DNA from: Xanthostigma xanthostigma
Lineage: Eukaryota; Arthropoda; Insecta; Raphidioptera; Raphidiidae
Assembly (NCBI GenBank): GCA_963575645.1
Contig: OY754476.1
Span: 6,448,001-6,512,000, forward strand
DNA length: 64,000 nt
Direction of reading: 5' to 3'
Shown: positions 12,101 through 24,382 of the stretch, piece after piece
How the letters are laid out: every line of letters begins with the position of its first letter
Numbering within the stretch: the stretch's first letter is position 1
The notes under the pieces: model-generated
Told to the model about the DNA's origin: nothing
The model's database searches: none
Seen by the model: the letters and a program-made list of their open reading frames with translations, nothing else
Translations under genes and position numbers: made by a program

Positions 12101-13734
12101 CTCAGTTGTAAGTCGTATGAGAACATTATGACAGTGATTTTTGTGTTTTTTTAAAATCGAAAAAAGTAAGAAGGGGGTACCCTTCTTACAAAATTGAAAA
12201 ATTTTTGAAAAATAGATTCGTTTGATATTATGCATACTTATAGAGAAAGTCATTCTGAATCGATTCCGACCACCCGCAGCCTTGTATCTCTTTTGGTTTC
12301 GGAGATATAGCCATTTTAAAGTGTTTAAATTTTTTTACACTTTAAACCGTCATAGCGTCTAAACTAACAGAGATACGAATGTGCGCTTGGTCCCATTCGA
12401 TTCAGCGTACTTTTTTCTATAAGACACGTTACTATTAAGCATATCTAAAAAAATTATATATTTTGCCAAATATCGCAAAACGTTCATGTTTTCATATGCG
12501 TTTTGCAAAAAAGCAACTTTTTAAGACACTAAGCGACTTTTGGACCGTTCTATACTAACCGAACTTATAGAAAATTTCAAGCTGAATCGAATCCGACAAT
12601 CCACAACCTTGTATCACTTTTAGTTTCAGAGATATTAGCGTTTATTTATTTTATTTGAGAAAAATTTTAAAGCGCCGTAACTCTTAAACGACTTATGATA
12701 CAGATGTGGGAGTGGCCGGAATCGATTCAGCGCAACTTTTTACATAAGAATAACCTCAGTTGTAAGTCGTATGAGAACATTATGACAGTGATTTTTGTGT
12801 TTTTTTAAAATCGAAAAAAGTAAGAAGGGGGTACCCTTCTTACAAAATTGAAAAATTTTTGAAAAATAGATTCGTTTGATATAATGCATACTTATAGAGA
12901 AAGTCATTCTGAATCGATTCCGACCACCCGCAGCCTTGTATCTCTTTTGGTTTCGGAGATATAGCCATTTTAAAGTGTTTAAATTTTTTTACACTTTAAA
13001 CCGTCATAGCGTCTAAACTAACAGAGATACGAATGTGCGCTTGGTCCCATTCGATTCAGCGTACTTTTTTCTATAAGACACGTTACTATTAAGCATATCT
13101 AAAAAAATTATATATTTTGCCAAATATCGCAAAACGTTCATGTTTTCATATGCGTTTTGCAAAAAAGCAACTTTTTAAGACACTAAGCGACTTTTGGACC
13201 GTTCTATACTAACCGAACTTATAGAAAATTTCAAGCTGAATCGATTCCGACAATCCACAACCTTGTATCACTTTTAGTTTCAGAGATATTAGCGTTTATT
13301 TATTTTATTTGAGAAAAATTTTAAAGCGCCGTAACTCTTAAACGACTAATGATACAGATGTGGGAGTGGCCGGAATCGATTCAGCGCAACTTTTTACATA
13401 AGAATAACCTCAGTTGTAAGTCGTATGAGAACATTATGACAGTGATTTTTGTGTTTTTTTAAAATCGAAAAAAGTAAGAAGGGGGTACCCTTCTTACAAA
13501 ATTGAAAATTTTTTGAAAAATAGATTCGTTTGATATTATGCATACTTATAGAGAAAGTCATTCTGAATCGATTCCGACCACCCGCAGCCTTGTATCTCTT
13601 TTGGTTTCGGAGATATAGCCATTTTAAAGTGTTTAAATTTTTTTACACTTTAAACCGTCATAGCGTCTAAACTAACAGAGATACGAATGTGCGTTTGGTC
13701 CCATTCGATTCAGCGTACTTTTTTCTATAAGACA

Positions 13735-15696
13735 CGTTACTATTAAGCATATCTAAAAAAATTATATATTTTGCCAAATATCGCAAAAGGTTCATGTTTT
13801 CATATGCGTTTAGCAAAAAAGCAACTTTTCAAGACACTAAGCGACTTTTGGACCGTTCTATACTAACCGAACTTATAGAAAATTTCAAGCTGAATCGATT
13901 CCGACAATCCACAACCTTGTATCACTTTTAGTTTCAGAGATATTAGCGTTTATTTATTTTATTTGAGAAAAATTTTAAAGCGCCGTAACTCTTAAACGAC
14001 TAATGATACAGATGTGGGAGTGGCCGGAATCGATTCAGCGCAACTTTTTACATAAGAATAACCTCAGTTGTAAGTCGTATGAGAACATTATGACAGTGAT
14101 TTTTGTGTTTTTTTAAAATCGAAAAAAGTAAGAAGGGGGTACCCTTCTTACAAAATTGAAAAATTTTTGAAAAATAGATTCGTTTGATATTATGCATACT
14201 TATAGAGAAAGTCATTCTGAATCGATTCCGACCACCCGCAGCCTTGTATCTCTTTTGGTTTCGGAGATATAGCCATTTTAAAGTGTTTAAATTTTTTTAC
14301 ACTTTAAACCGTCATAGCGTCTAAACTAACAGAGATACGAATGTGCGCTTGGTCCCATTCGATTCAGCGTACTTTTTTCTATAAGACACGTTACTATTAA
14401 GCATATCTAAAAAAATTATATATTTTGCCAAATATCGCAAAAGGTTCATGTTTTCATATGCGTTTAGCAAAAAAGCAACTTTTTAAGACACTAAGCGACT
14501 TTTGGACCGTTCTATACTAACCGAACTTATAGAAAATTTCAAGCTGAATCGATTCCGACAATCCACAACCTTGTATCACTTTTAGTTTCAGAGATATTAG
14601 CGTTTATTTATTTTATTTGAGAAAAATTTTAAAGCGCCGTAACTCTTAAACGACTAATGATACAGATGTGGGAGTGGCCGGAATCGATTCAGCGCAACTT
14701 TTTACATAAGAATAACCTCAGTTGTAAGTCGTATGAGAACATTATGACAGTGATTTTTGTGTTTTTTTAAAATCGAAAAAAGTAAGAAGGGGGTACCCTT
14801 CTTACAAAATTGAAAAATTTTTGAAAAATAGATTCGTTTGATATTATGCATACTTATAAAGAAAGTCATTCTGAATCGATTCCGACCACCCGCAGCCTTG
14901 TATCTCTTTTGGTTTCGGAGATATAGCCATTTTAAAGTGTTTAAATTTTTTTACACTTTAAACCGTCATAGCGTCTAAACTAACAGAGATACGAATGTGC
15001 GCTTGGTCCCATTCGATTCAGCGTACTTTTTTCTATAAGACACGTTACTATTAAGCATATCTAAAAAAATTATATATTTTGCCAAATATCGCAAAAGGTT
15101 CATGTTTTCATATGCGTTTAGCAAAAAAGCAACTTTTTAAGACACTAAGCGACTTTTGGACCGTTCTATACTAACCGAACTTATAGAAAATTTCAAGCTG
15201 AATCGATTCCGACAATCCACAACCTTGTATCACTTTTAGTTTCAGAGATATTTGCGTTTATTTATTTTATTTGAGAAAAATTTTAAAGCGCCGTAACTCT
15301 TAAACGACTAATGATACAGATGTGGGAGTGGCCGGAATCGATTCAGCGCAACTTTTTACATAAGAATAACCTCAGTTGTAAGTCGTATGAGAACATTATG
15401 ACAGTGATTTTTGTGTTTTTTTAAAATCGAAAAAAGTAAGAAGGGGGTACCCTTCTTACAAAATTGAAAAATTTTTGAAAAATAGATTCGTTTGATATTA
15501 TGCATACTTATAGAGAAAGTCATTCTGAATCGATTCCGACCACCCGCAGCCTTGTATCTCTTTTGGTTTCGGAGATATAGCCATTTTAAAGTGTTTAAAT
15601 TTTTTTACACTTTAAACCGTCATAGCGTCTAAACTAACAGAGATACGAATGTGCGCTTGGTCCCATTCGATTCAGCGTACTTTTTTCTATAAGACA
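13735..15696. repeat. Three consecutive sister monomers
   Basis: Units 22 (13735), 23 (14389) and 24 (15043) alone share two linked changes in the hairpin near the unit start: gcaaaaGgttc and gcgtttAgc. All also have gatatTatg. Their adjacency indicates local one-unit amplification by unequal exchange. Small private changes (for example gatatttgcg in unit 24 near 15250) show later divergence. Confidence 0.8.
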
Positions 15697-18312
15697 CGTT
15701 ACTATTAAGCATATCTAAAAAAATTATATATTTTGCCAAATATCGCAAAACGTTCATGTTTTCATATGCGTTTTGCAAAAAAGCAACTTTTTAAGACACT
15801 AAGCGACTTTTGGACCGTTCTATACTAACCGAACTTATAGAAAATTTCAAGCTGAATCGAATCCGACAATCCACAACCTTGTATCACTTTTAGTTTCAGA
15901 GATATTAGCGTTTATTTATTTTATTTGAGAAAAATTTTAAAGCGCCGTAACTCTTAAACGACTAATGATACAGATGTGGGAGTGGCCGGAATCGATTCAG
16001 CGCAACTTTTTACATAAGAATAACCTCAGTTGTAAGTCGTATGAGAACATTATGACAGTGATTTTTGTGTTTTTTTAAAATCGAAAAAAGTAAGAAGGGG
16101 ATACCCTTCTTACAAAATTGAAAAATTTTTGAAAAATAGATTCGTTTGATATTATGCATACTTATAGAGAAAGTCATTCTGAATCGATTCCGACCACCCG
16201 CAGCCTTGTATCTCTTTTGGTTTCGGAGATATAGCCATTTTAAAGTGTTTAAATTTTTTTACACTTTAAACCGTCATAGCGTCTAAACTAACAGAGATAC
16301 GAATGTGCGCTTGGTCCCATTCGATTCAGCGTACTTTTTTCTATAAGACACGTTACTATTAAGCATATCTAAAAAAATTATATATTTTGCCAAATATCGC
16401 AAAACGTTCATGTTTTCATATGCGTTTTGCAAAAAAGCAACTTTTTAAGACACTAAGCGACGTTTGGACCGTTCTATACTAACCGAACTTATAGAAAATT
16501 TCAAGCTGAATCGATTCCGACAATCCACAACCTTGTATAACTTTTAGTTTCAGAGATATTAGCGTTTATTTATTTTATTTGAGAAAAATTTTAAAGCGCC
16601 GTAACTCTTAAACGACTAATGATACAGATGTGGGAGTGGCCGGAATCGATTCAGCGCAACTTTTTACATAAGAATAACCTCAGTTGTAAGTCGTATGAGA
16701 ACATTATGACAGTGATTTTTGTGTTTTTTTAAAATCGAAAAAAGTAAGAAGGGGGTACCCTTCTTACAAAATTGAAAAATTTTTGAAAAATAGATTCGTT
16801 TGATATTATGCATACTTATAGAGAAAGTCATTCTGAATCGATTCCGACCACCCGCAGCCTTGTATCTCTTTTGGTTTCGGAGATATAGCCATTTTAAAGT
16901 GTTTAAATTTTTTTACACTTTAAACCGTCATAGCGTCTAAACTAACAGAGATACGAATGTGCGCTTGGTCCCATTCGATTCAGCGTACTTTTTTCTATAA
17001 GACACGTTACTATTAAGCATATCTAAAAAAATTATATATTTTGCCAAATATCGCAAAACGTTCATGTTTTCATATGCGTTTTGCAAAAAAGCAACTTTTT
17101 AAGACACTAAGCGACTTTTGGACCGTTCTATACTAACCGAACTTATAGAAAATTTCAAGCTGAATCGAATCCGACAATCCACAACCTTGTATCACTTTTA
17201 GTTTCAGAGATATTAGCGTTTATTTATTTTATTTGAGAAAAATTTTAAAGCGCCGTAACTCTTAAACGACTAATGATACAGATGTGGGAGTGGCCGGAAT
17301 CGATTCAGCGCAACTTTTTACATAAGAATAACCTCAGTTGTAAGTCGTATGAGAACATTATGACAGTGATTTTTGTGTTTTTTTAAAATCGAAAAAAGTA
17401 AGAAGGGGATACCCTTCTTACAAAATTGAAAAATTTTTGAAAAATAGATTCGTTTGATATTATGCATACTTATAGAGAAAGTCATTCTGAATCGATTCCG
17501 ACCACCCGCAGCCTTGTATCTCTTTTGGTTTCGGAGATATAGCCATTTTAAAGTGTTTAAATTTTTTTACACTTTAAACCGTCATAGCGTCTAAACTAAC
17601 AGAGATACGAATGTGCGCTTGGTCCCATTCGATTCAGCGTACTTTTTTCTATAAGACACGTTACTATTAAGCATATCTAAAAAAATTATATATTTTGCCA
17701 AATATCGCAAAACGTTCATGTTTTCATATGCGTTTTGCAAAAAAGCAACTTTTTAAGACACTAAGCGACGTTTGGACCGTTCTATACTAACCGAACTTAT
17801 AGAAAATTTCAAGCTGAATCGATTCCGACAATCCACAACCTTGTATAACTTTTAGTTTCAGAGATATTAGCGTTTATTTATTTTATTTGAGAAAAATTTT
17901 AAAGCGCCGTAACTCTTAAACGACTAATGATACAGATGTGGGAGTGGCCGGAATCGATTCAGCGCAACTTTTTACATAAGAATAACCTCAGTTGTAAGTC
18001 GTATGAGAACATTATGACAGTGATTTTTGTGTTTTTTTAAAATCGAAAAAAGTAAGAAGGGGGTACCCTTCTTACAAAATTGAAAAATTTTTGAAAAATA
18101 GATTCGTTTGATATTATGCATACTTATAGAGAAAGTCATTCTGAATCGATTCCGACCACCCGCAGCCTTGTATCTCTTTTGGTTTCGGAGATATAGCCAT
18201 TTTAAAGTGTTTAAATTTTTTTACACTTTAAACCGTCATAGCGTCTAAACTAACAGAGATACGAATGTGCGCTTGGTCCCATTCGATTCAGCGTACTTTT
18301 TTCTATAAGACA
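15697..18312. repeat. Two-monomer higher-order repeat (1,308 bp)
   Basis: Units 25 (15697) and 27 (17005) share gaatccgac and the KpnI-destroying ggggAtaccc. Units 26 (16351) and 28 (17659) share gcgacGtttgg and gtataac. The order alternates A-B-A-B, so a dimer was duplicated after these variants arose. Unit 30 (18967) has gcgacGtttgg again but is preceded by a different type. Units 29 (18313) and 32 (20275) share cttgAataac and cttaTacgac, another dispersed pair. Confidence 0.82.
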
Positions 18313-21300
18313 CGTTACTATTAAGCATATCTAAAAAAATTATATATTTTGCCAAATATCGCAAAACGTTCATGTTTTCATATGCGTTTTGCAAAAAAGC
18401 AACTTTTTAAGACACTAAGCGACTTTTGGACCGTTCTATACTAACCGAACTTATAGAAAATTTCAAGCTGAATCGATTCCGACAATCCACAACCTTGAAT
18501 AACTTTTAGTTTCAGAGATATTAGCGTTTATTTATTTTATTTGAGAAAAATTTTAAAGCGCCGTAACTCTTATACGACTAATGATACAGATGTGGGAGTG
18601 GCCGGAATCGATTCAGCGCAACTTTTTACATAAGAATAACCTCAGTTGTAAGTCGTATGAGAACATTATGACAGTGATTTTTGTGTTTTTTTAAAATCGA
18701 AAAAAGTAAGAAGGGGGTACCCTTCTTACAAAATTGAAAAATTTTTGAAAAATAGATTCGTTTGATATTATGCATACTTATAGAGAAAGTCATTCTGAAT
18801 CGATTCCGACCACCCGCAGCCTTGTATCTCTTTTGGTTTCGGAGATATAGCCATTTTAAAGTGTTTAAATTTTTTTACACTTTAAACCGTCATAGCGTCT
18901 AAACTAACAGAGATACGAATGTGCGCTTGGTCCCATTCGATTCAGCGTACTTTTTTCTATAAGACACGTTACTATTAAGCATATCTAAAAAAATTATATA
19001 TTTTGCCAAATATCGCAAAACGTTCATGTTTTCATATGCGTTTTGCAAAAAAGCAACTTTTTAAGACACTAAGCGACGTTTGGACCGTTCTATACTAACC
19101 GAACTTATAGAAAATTTCAAGCTGAATCGATTCCGACAATCCACAACCTTGTATAACTTTTAGTTTCAGAGATATTAGCGTTTATTTATTTTATTTGAGA
19201 AAAATTTTAAAGCGCCGTAACTCTTAAACGACTAATGATACAGATGTGGGAGTGGCCGGAATCGATTCAGCGCAACTTTTTACATAAGAATAACCTCAGT
19301 TGTAAGTCGTATGAGAACATTATGACAGTGATTTTTGTGTTTTTTTAAAATCGAAAAAAGTAAGAAGGGGGTACCCTTCTTACAAATTTGAAAAATTTTT
19401 GAAAAATAGATTCGTTTGATATTATGCATACTTATAGAGAAAGTCATTCTGAATCGATTCCGACCACCCGCAGCCTTGTATCTCTTTTGGTTTCGGAGAT
19501 ATAGCCATTTTAAAGTGTTTAAATTTTTTTACACTTTAAACCGTCATAGCGTCTAAACTAACAGAGATACGAATGTGCGCTTGGTCCCATTCGATTCAGC
19601 GTACTTTTTTCTATAAGACACGTTACTATTAAGCATATCTAAAAAAATTATATATTTTGCCAAATATCGCAAAACGTTCATGTTTTCATATGCGTTTTGC
19701 AAAAAAGCAACTTTTTAAGACACTAAGCGACTTTTGGACCGTTCTATACTAACCGAACTTATAGAAAATTTCAAGCTGAATCGATTCCGACAATCCACAA
19801 CCTTGTATCACTTTTAGTTTCAGAGATATTAGCGTTTATTTATTTTATTTGAGAAAAATTTTAAAGCGCCGTAACTCTTAAACGACTAATGATACAGATG
19901 TGGGAGTGGCCGGAATCGATTCAGCGCAACTTTTTACATAAGAATAACCTCAGTTGTAAGTCGTATGAGAACATTATGACAGTGATTTTTGTGTTTTTTT
20001 AAAATCGAAAAAAGTAAGAAGGGGGTACCCTTCTTACAAAATTGAAAAATTTTTGAAAAATAGATTCGTTTGATATTATGCATACTTATAGAGAAAGTCA
20101 TTCTGAATCGATTCCGACCACCCGCAGCCTTGTATCTCTTTTGGTTTCGGAGATATAGCCATTTTAAAGTGTTTAAATTTTTTTACACTTTAAACCGTCA
20201 TAGCGTCTAAACTAACAGAGATACGAATGTGCGCTTGGTCCCATTCGATTCAGCGTACTTTTTTCTATAAGACACGTTACTATTAAGCATATCTAAAAAA
20301 ATTATATATTTTGCCAAATATCGCAAAACGTTCATGTTTTCATATGCGTTTTGCAAAAAAGCAACTTTTTAAGACACTAAGCGACTTTTGGACCGTTCTA
20401 TACTAACCGAACTTATAGAAAATTTCAAGCTGAATCGATTCCGACAATCCACAACCTTGAATAACTTTTAGTTTCAGAGATATTAGCGTTTATTTATTTT
20501 ATTTGAGAAAAATTTTAAAGCGCCGTAACTCTTATACGACTAATGATACAGATGTGGGAGTGGCCGGAATCGATTCAGCGCAACTTTTTACATAAGAATA
20601 ACCTCAGTTGTAAGTCGTATGAGAACATTATGACAGTGATTTTTGTGTTTTTTTAAAATCGAAAAAAGTAAGAAGGGGGTACCCTTCTTACAAAATTTAA
20701 AAATTTTTGAAAAATAGATTCGTTTGATATTATGCATACTTATAGAGAAAGTCATTCTGAATCGATTCCGACCACCCGCAGCCTTGTATCTCTTTTGGTT
20801 TCGGAGATATAGCCATTTTAAAGTGTTTAAATTTTTTTACACTTTAAACCGTCATAGCGTCTAAACTAACAGAGATACGAATGTGCGCTTGGTCCCATTC
20901 GATTCAGCGTACTTTTTTCTATAAGACACGTTACTATTAAGCATATCTAAAAAAATTATATATTTTGCCAAATATCGCAAAACGTTCATGTTTTCATATG
21001 CGTTTTGCAAAAAAGCAACTTTTTAAGACACTAAGCGACTTTTGGACCGTTCTATACTAACCGAACTTATAGAAAATTTCAAGCTGAATCGATTCCGACA
21101 ATCCACAACCTTGTATCACTTTTAGTTTCAGAGATATTAGCGTTTATTTATTTTATTTGAGAAAAATTTTAAAGCGCCGTAACTCTTAAACGACTAATGA
21201 TACAGATGTGGGAGTGGCCGGAATCGATTCAGCGCAACTTTTTACATAAGAATAACCTCAGTTGTAAGTCGTATGAGAACATTATGACAGTGATTTTTGT

Positions 21301-23473
21301 GTTTTTTTAAAATCGAAAAAAGTAAGAAGGGGGTACCCTTCTTACAAAATTGAAAAATTTTTGAAAAATAGATTCGTTTGATATTATGCATACTTATAGA
21401 GAAAGTCATTCTGAATCGATTCCGACCACCCGCAGCCTTGTATCTCTTTTGGTTTCGGAGATATAGCCATTTTAAAGTGTTTAAATTTTTTTACACTTTA
21501 AACCGTCATAGCGTCTAAACTAACAGAGATACGAATGTGCGCTTGGTCCCATTCGATTCAGCGTACTTTTTTCTATAAGACACGTTACTATTAAGCATAT
21601 CTAAAAAAATTATATATTTTGCCAAATATCGCAAAACGTTCATGTTTTCATATGCGTTTTGCAAAAAAGCAACTTTTTAAGACACTAAGCGACTTTTGGA
21701 CCGTTCTATACTAACCGAACTTATAGAAAATTTCAAGCTGAATCGATTCCGACAATCCACAACCTTGTATAACTTTTAGTTTCAGAGATATTAGCGTTTA
21801 TTTATTTTATTTGAGAAAAATTTTAAAGCGCCGTAACTCTTAAACGACTAATGATACAGATGTGGGAGTGGCCGGAATCGATTCAGCGCAACTTTTTACA
21901 TAAGAATAACCTCAGTTGTAAGTCGTATGAGAACATTATGACAGTGATTTTTGTGTTTTTTTAAAATCGAAAAAAGTAAGAAGGGGGTACCCTTCTTACA
22001 AAATTGAAAAATTTTTGAAAAATAGATTCGTTTGATATTATGCATACTTATAGAGAAAGTCATTCTGAATCGATTCCGACCACCCGCAGCCTTGTATCTC
22101 TTTTGGTTTCGGAGATATAGCCATTTTAAAGTGTTTAAATTTTTTTACACTTTAAACCGTCATAGCGTCTAAACTAACAGAGATACGAATGTGCGCTTGG
22201 TCCCATTCGATTCAGCGTACTTTTTTCTATAAGACACGTTACTATTAAGCATATCTAAAAAATTATATATTTTGCCAAATATCGCAAAACGTTCATGTTT
22301 TCATATGCGTTTTGCAAAAAAACAACTTTTTAAGACACTAAGCGACGTTTGGACCGTTCTATACTAACCGAACTTATAGAAAATTTCAAGCTGAATCGAT
22401 TCCGACAATCCACAACCTTGTATAACTTTTAGTTTCAGAGATATTAGCGTTTATTTATTTTATTTGAGAAAAATTTTAAAGCGCCGTAACTCTTAAACGA
22501 CTAATGATACAGATGTGGGAGTGGCCGGAATCGATTCAGCGCAACTTTTTACATAAGAATAACCTCAGTTGTAAGTCGTATGAGAACATTATGACAGTGA
22601 TTTTTGTGTTTTTTTAAAATCGAAAAAAGTAAGAAGGGGGTACCCTTCTTACAAAATTGAAAAATTTTTGAAAAATAGATTCGTTTGATATAATGCATAC
22701 TTATAGAGAAAGTCATTCTGAATCGATTCCGACCACCCGCAGCCTTGTATCTCTTTTGGTTTCGGAGATATAGCCATTTTAAAGTGTTTAAATTTTTTTA
22801 CACTTTAAACCGTCATAGCGTCTAAACTAACAGAGATACGAATGTGCGCTTGGTCCCATTCGATTCAGCGTACTTTTTTCTATAAGACACGTTACTATTA
22901 AGCATATCTAAAAAAATTATATATTTTGCCAAATATCGCAAAACGTTCATGTTTTCATATGCGTTTTGCAAAAAAGCAACTTTTTAAGACACTAAGCGAC
23001 TTTTGGACCGTTCTATACTAACCGAACTTATAGAAAATTTCAAGCTGAATCGATTCCGACAATCCACAACCTTGTATAACTTTTAGTTTCAGAGATATTA
23101 GCGTTTATTTATTTTATTTGAGAAAAATTTTAAAGCGCCGTAACTCTTAAACGACTAATGATACAGATGTGGGAGTGGCCGGAATCGATTCAGCGCAACT
23201 TTTTACATAAGAATAACCTCAGTTGTAAGTCGTATGAGAACATTATGACAGTGATTTTTGTGTTTTTTTAAAATCGAAAAAAGTAAGAAGGGGGTACCCT
23301 TCTTACAAAATTGAAAAATTTTTGAAAAATAGATTCGTTTGATATTATGCATACTTATAGAGAAAGTCATTCTGAATCGATTCCGACCACCCGCAGCCTT
23401 GTATCTCTTTTGGTTTCGGAGATATAGCCATTTTAAAGTGTTTAAATTTTTTTACACTTTAAACCGTCATAGC

Positions 23474-23481
23474 GTCTAAAC
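23474..23481. repeat. hAT target-site duplication, left
   Basis: GTCTAAAC immediately precedes the left terminal inverted repeat and is repeated directly after the right end at 24644-24651. The word occurs once here in an uninterrupted monomer, so this is a true 8-bp duplication. Eight bases is the standard hAT length. The word fits both published hAT target consensuses, nTnnnnAn and nnnTAnnn. Confidence 0.95.
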
Positions 23482-23497
23482 CAGTGGTTCTCAACCT
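23482..23497 (+). repeat. hAT left terminal inverted repeat
   Basis: CAGTGGTTCTCAACCT; it matches the reverse complement of the right end at 15 of 16 positions. Beyond base 16 the ends diverge (T-rich on the left, GTGTG on the right). Confidence 0.92.
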
Positions 23498-23506
23498 TTT
23501 TTCACT

Positions 23507-23546
23507 CGCGACACACTCAGGATATCTGAAAAATTTCGCGACACAC
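23507..23546. promoter_or_regulatory. Left subterminal CGCGACACAC motifs
   Basis: Two direct copies of CGCGACACAC at 23507-23516 and 23537-23546. The same word recurs at the right end. Short repeated subterminal motifs commonly bind transposase in hAT elements; that role is inferred here. The left context gaaaaatttcgcgacacacc resembles gaaaaatctcgcgacacacc at the right end in direct, not inverted, orientation. Confidence 0.6.
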
Positions 23547-23599
23547 CTTAGGCAAAAAGCATAAGTTTGGTTAAATTTTATTCTCAACGTTTAAATTTT

Positions 23600-23875
23600 T
23601 TAATGCGATGGTTGAGCTTGCTTTCGAGAGCAAATAAGATTGATAGGTACGTGGCTCTAATGCTGACAAACACGCATTTCGTCGTCAAGTCGGAGAAGCC
23701 GCGCTCTCTTTTTTGATTTGATTTCAGTCAAGGCTGAAAATCCGAATTCACAGAACCAAGAAGACGCGAATGGCAAAATGATCTTGACTGCTTTCAAACT
23801 GAGTGCTGGAAACAACTGCTTCAAGGAGAGCCAAAATTCATCCAAACTTTTTAAGTTTCTTTTACTAAAGATAAT
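23600..23875 (-). pseudogene. hAT transposase, C-terminal remnant
   Basis: Minus-strand reading gives about 91 codons that match the end of a hAT transposase: the C-terminal dimerisation region with the signature LPFASSWFCEFGFSAL, followed by a basic stretch, LLRLDDEMRVCQ, and the terminal KQAQPSH just before the TAA stop at 23600-23602. This arrangement is familiar from domesticated and transposon hAT proteins related to ZBED5 and SCAND3. It is broken: an in-frame TAG lies at 23657-23659, 19 codons before the natural end; the catalytic domain is absent; and the retroposon at 23876 cuts the upstream side. Reading across the removed retroposon stays open for only about ten further codons before a stop. 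It is a relic, not a working enzyme; its direction gives the orientation of the ancestral gene, ending near the left terminal repeat. Confidence 0.85.
23863..23875. repeat. Retroposon target-site duplication, left
   Basis: TACTAAAGATAAT, 13 bp, ends exactly where the internal inverted repeat begins and recurs at 24370-24382. A 13-bp direct repeat of this kind is typical of LINE-mediated retroposition and unlike the 8-bp hAT duplication. Confidence 0.75.
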
Positions 23876-24037
23876 GTTATATAGTAGCTACTGTTTGCTA
23901 CAATTGTTAAGAAACACCCATTGTTACAATGCTATCAACATAGAAAAATTAGTTTATTTTTTCAAACAATGTCACCATCGGGATACGAACCCCGAATCTT
24001 TCCACTCTCGCGGCGGACTGTGTTACATTACACCACA
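23876..24037 (-). repeat. Inverted repeat arm, left (162 bp)
   Basis: Reverse complement of 24165-24326 with only a few mismatches (for example the copies differ at ttttctatgttgatag versus ttcttctatgctgatag). It starts gttatatagtagctac and ends caccaca. Because the arms are separated by a further inverted copy, the region can fold in two alternative ways. Confidence 0.88.
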
Positions 24038-24164
24038 TTTGCTACAATTGTTAAGAAACACCCATTGTTACAATGCTATCAACATAGAAAAATTAGTTTA
24101 TTTTTTCAAACAATGTCACCATCGGGATACGAACCCCGAATCTTTCCACTCTCGCGGCAGACTG
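24038..24164 (-). repeat. Middle copy of the SINE unit (127 bp)
   Basis: Direct repeat of 23894-24020, displaced 144 bp, truncated at its tRNA-like end near gactg. It carries cggcAgactg where the other copies have cggcGgactg. Together with the right arm it forms a tight palindrome centred near 24170 with a loop of roughly a dozen bases. Confidence 0.85.
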
Positions 24165-24231
24165 TGTGGTGTAATGTAACACAGTCCGCCGCGAGAGTGG
24201 AAAGATTCGGGGTTCGTATCCCGATGGTGAC
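24165..24231 (+). other. tRNA-like head with Pol III box-like words
   Basis: An A-box-like TGGTGTAATG (24167-24176) and B-box-like GGTTCGTATCC (24211-24221; one departure from GGTTCGAANCC) lie at tRNA-like spacing. A possible anticodon stem, TCCGC with GTGGA around a 7-base loop (24185-24201), and a T-stem, TCGGG with CCCGA (24207-24224), can be drawn. The 5' acceptor strand expected to pair with TGGTGAC at 24225-24231 is absent, and the loop lacks the usual T before the anticodon. It is therefore not a functional tRNA gene but a tRNA-derived promoter region. The same head occurs inverted at 23971-24037. Confidence 0.55.
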
Positions 24232-24326
24232 ATTGTTTGAAAAAATAAACTAATTCTTCTATGCTGATAGCATTGTAACAATGGGTGTTTCTTAACAATT
24301 GTAGCAAACAGTAGCTACTATATAAC
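24165..24326 (+). repeat. Inverted repeat arm, right (162 bp)
   Basis: Forward-orientation copy, reverse complement of 23876-24037, starting tgtggtgtaatg and ending ctatataac. It continues into 43 bp of unique AT-rich tail (24327-24369) that the inverted copies lack, as expected if this is the complete 3' end. Confidence 0.88.
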
Positions 24327-24369
24327 AATATATTATAATAATTACTAATTGTAACTAAACTCATCTAAA

Positions 24370-24382
24370 TACTAAAGATAAT
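24370..24382. repeat. Retroposon target-site duplication, right
   Basis: Second copy of TACTAAAGATAAT, identical to the left copy. It marks the right edge of the nested insertion, after the AT-rich tail ending catctaaa. Confidence 0.75.

Larger units (their letters stand above)
1..23481. repeat. 654-bp satellite array, left block
   Basis: Head-to-tail tandem repeats of a 654-bp, AT-rich unit; I phase each unit from the word CGTTACTATT. Unit starts fall at 1, 655, 1309 and so on to 22237, so the first 34 units show no net length change. Unit 35 (22237-22889) has lost one A from an A run, and unit 36 (starting 22890) is split by the transposon at 23482. Neighbouring units differ at only a few positions, mostly at recurring variant sites. 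No coding frame of note is present. High copy number, homogeneity and head-to-tail order are typical of centromeric or heterochromatic satellite DNA; that location is inference. The block runs past the left edge of the window. The last 8 bases are the left target-site duplication. Confidence 0.98.
23876..24369 (+). mobile_element. Nested, rearranged tRNA-like SINE retroposon
   Basis: A 494-bp insertion inside the hAT element, bounded by the 13-bp duplication. Its forward copy appears to be 24165-24369: a tRNA-like head (to about 24231), then an unrelated body (gtttgaaaaaataaac, tgctgatagcattg, caatgggtgtttc) and an AT-rich tail. Upstream of it lie two inverted partial copies of the same element, 23876-24037 and 24038-24164. 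The first reproduces 24165-24326 in reverse complement over 162 bp; the second repeats 23894-24020 in direct order. Such 5' inverted, duplicated structures could come from twin priming or template switching during retroposition; this is inference. Alternatively the palindrome is a separate foldback element, but the 13-bp duplication favours retroposition. Confidence 0.65.

Noticed and set aside
1..23481. CRISPR-like array
   Set aside because: Repeats are 654 bp and contiguous, with no unique spacers and no associated genes.
23718..24179. Plus-strand open frame of 153 codons across the hAT/retroposon boundary
   Set aside because: It runs through the transposase remnant in the wrong strand and then the 144-bp direct repeat, so its peptide simply repeats itself. 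No domain is recognisable.
23971..24231. Functional tRNA genes
   Set aside because: B-box-like and stem-like parts exist, but the 5' acceptor strand is missing, the anticodon loop lacks the usual T, and the copies are embedded in a retroposon.
23921..24364. Overlapping open frames on both strands (23921-24253 +, 24093-24281 -, 24116-24364 -)
   Set aside because: They encode the same peptide words on both strands because the region is a palindrome of tRNA-like sequence; this is a repeat artefact, not coding constraint.
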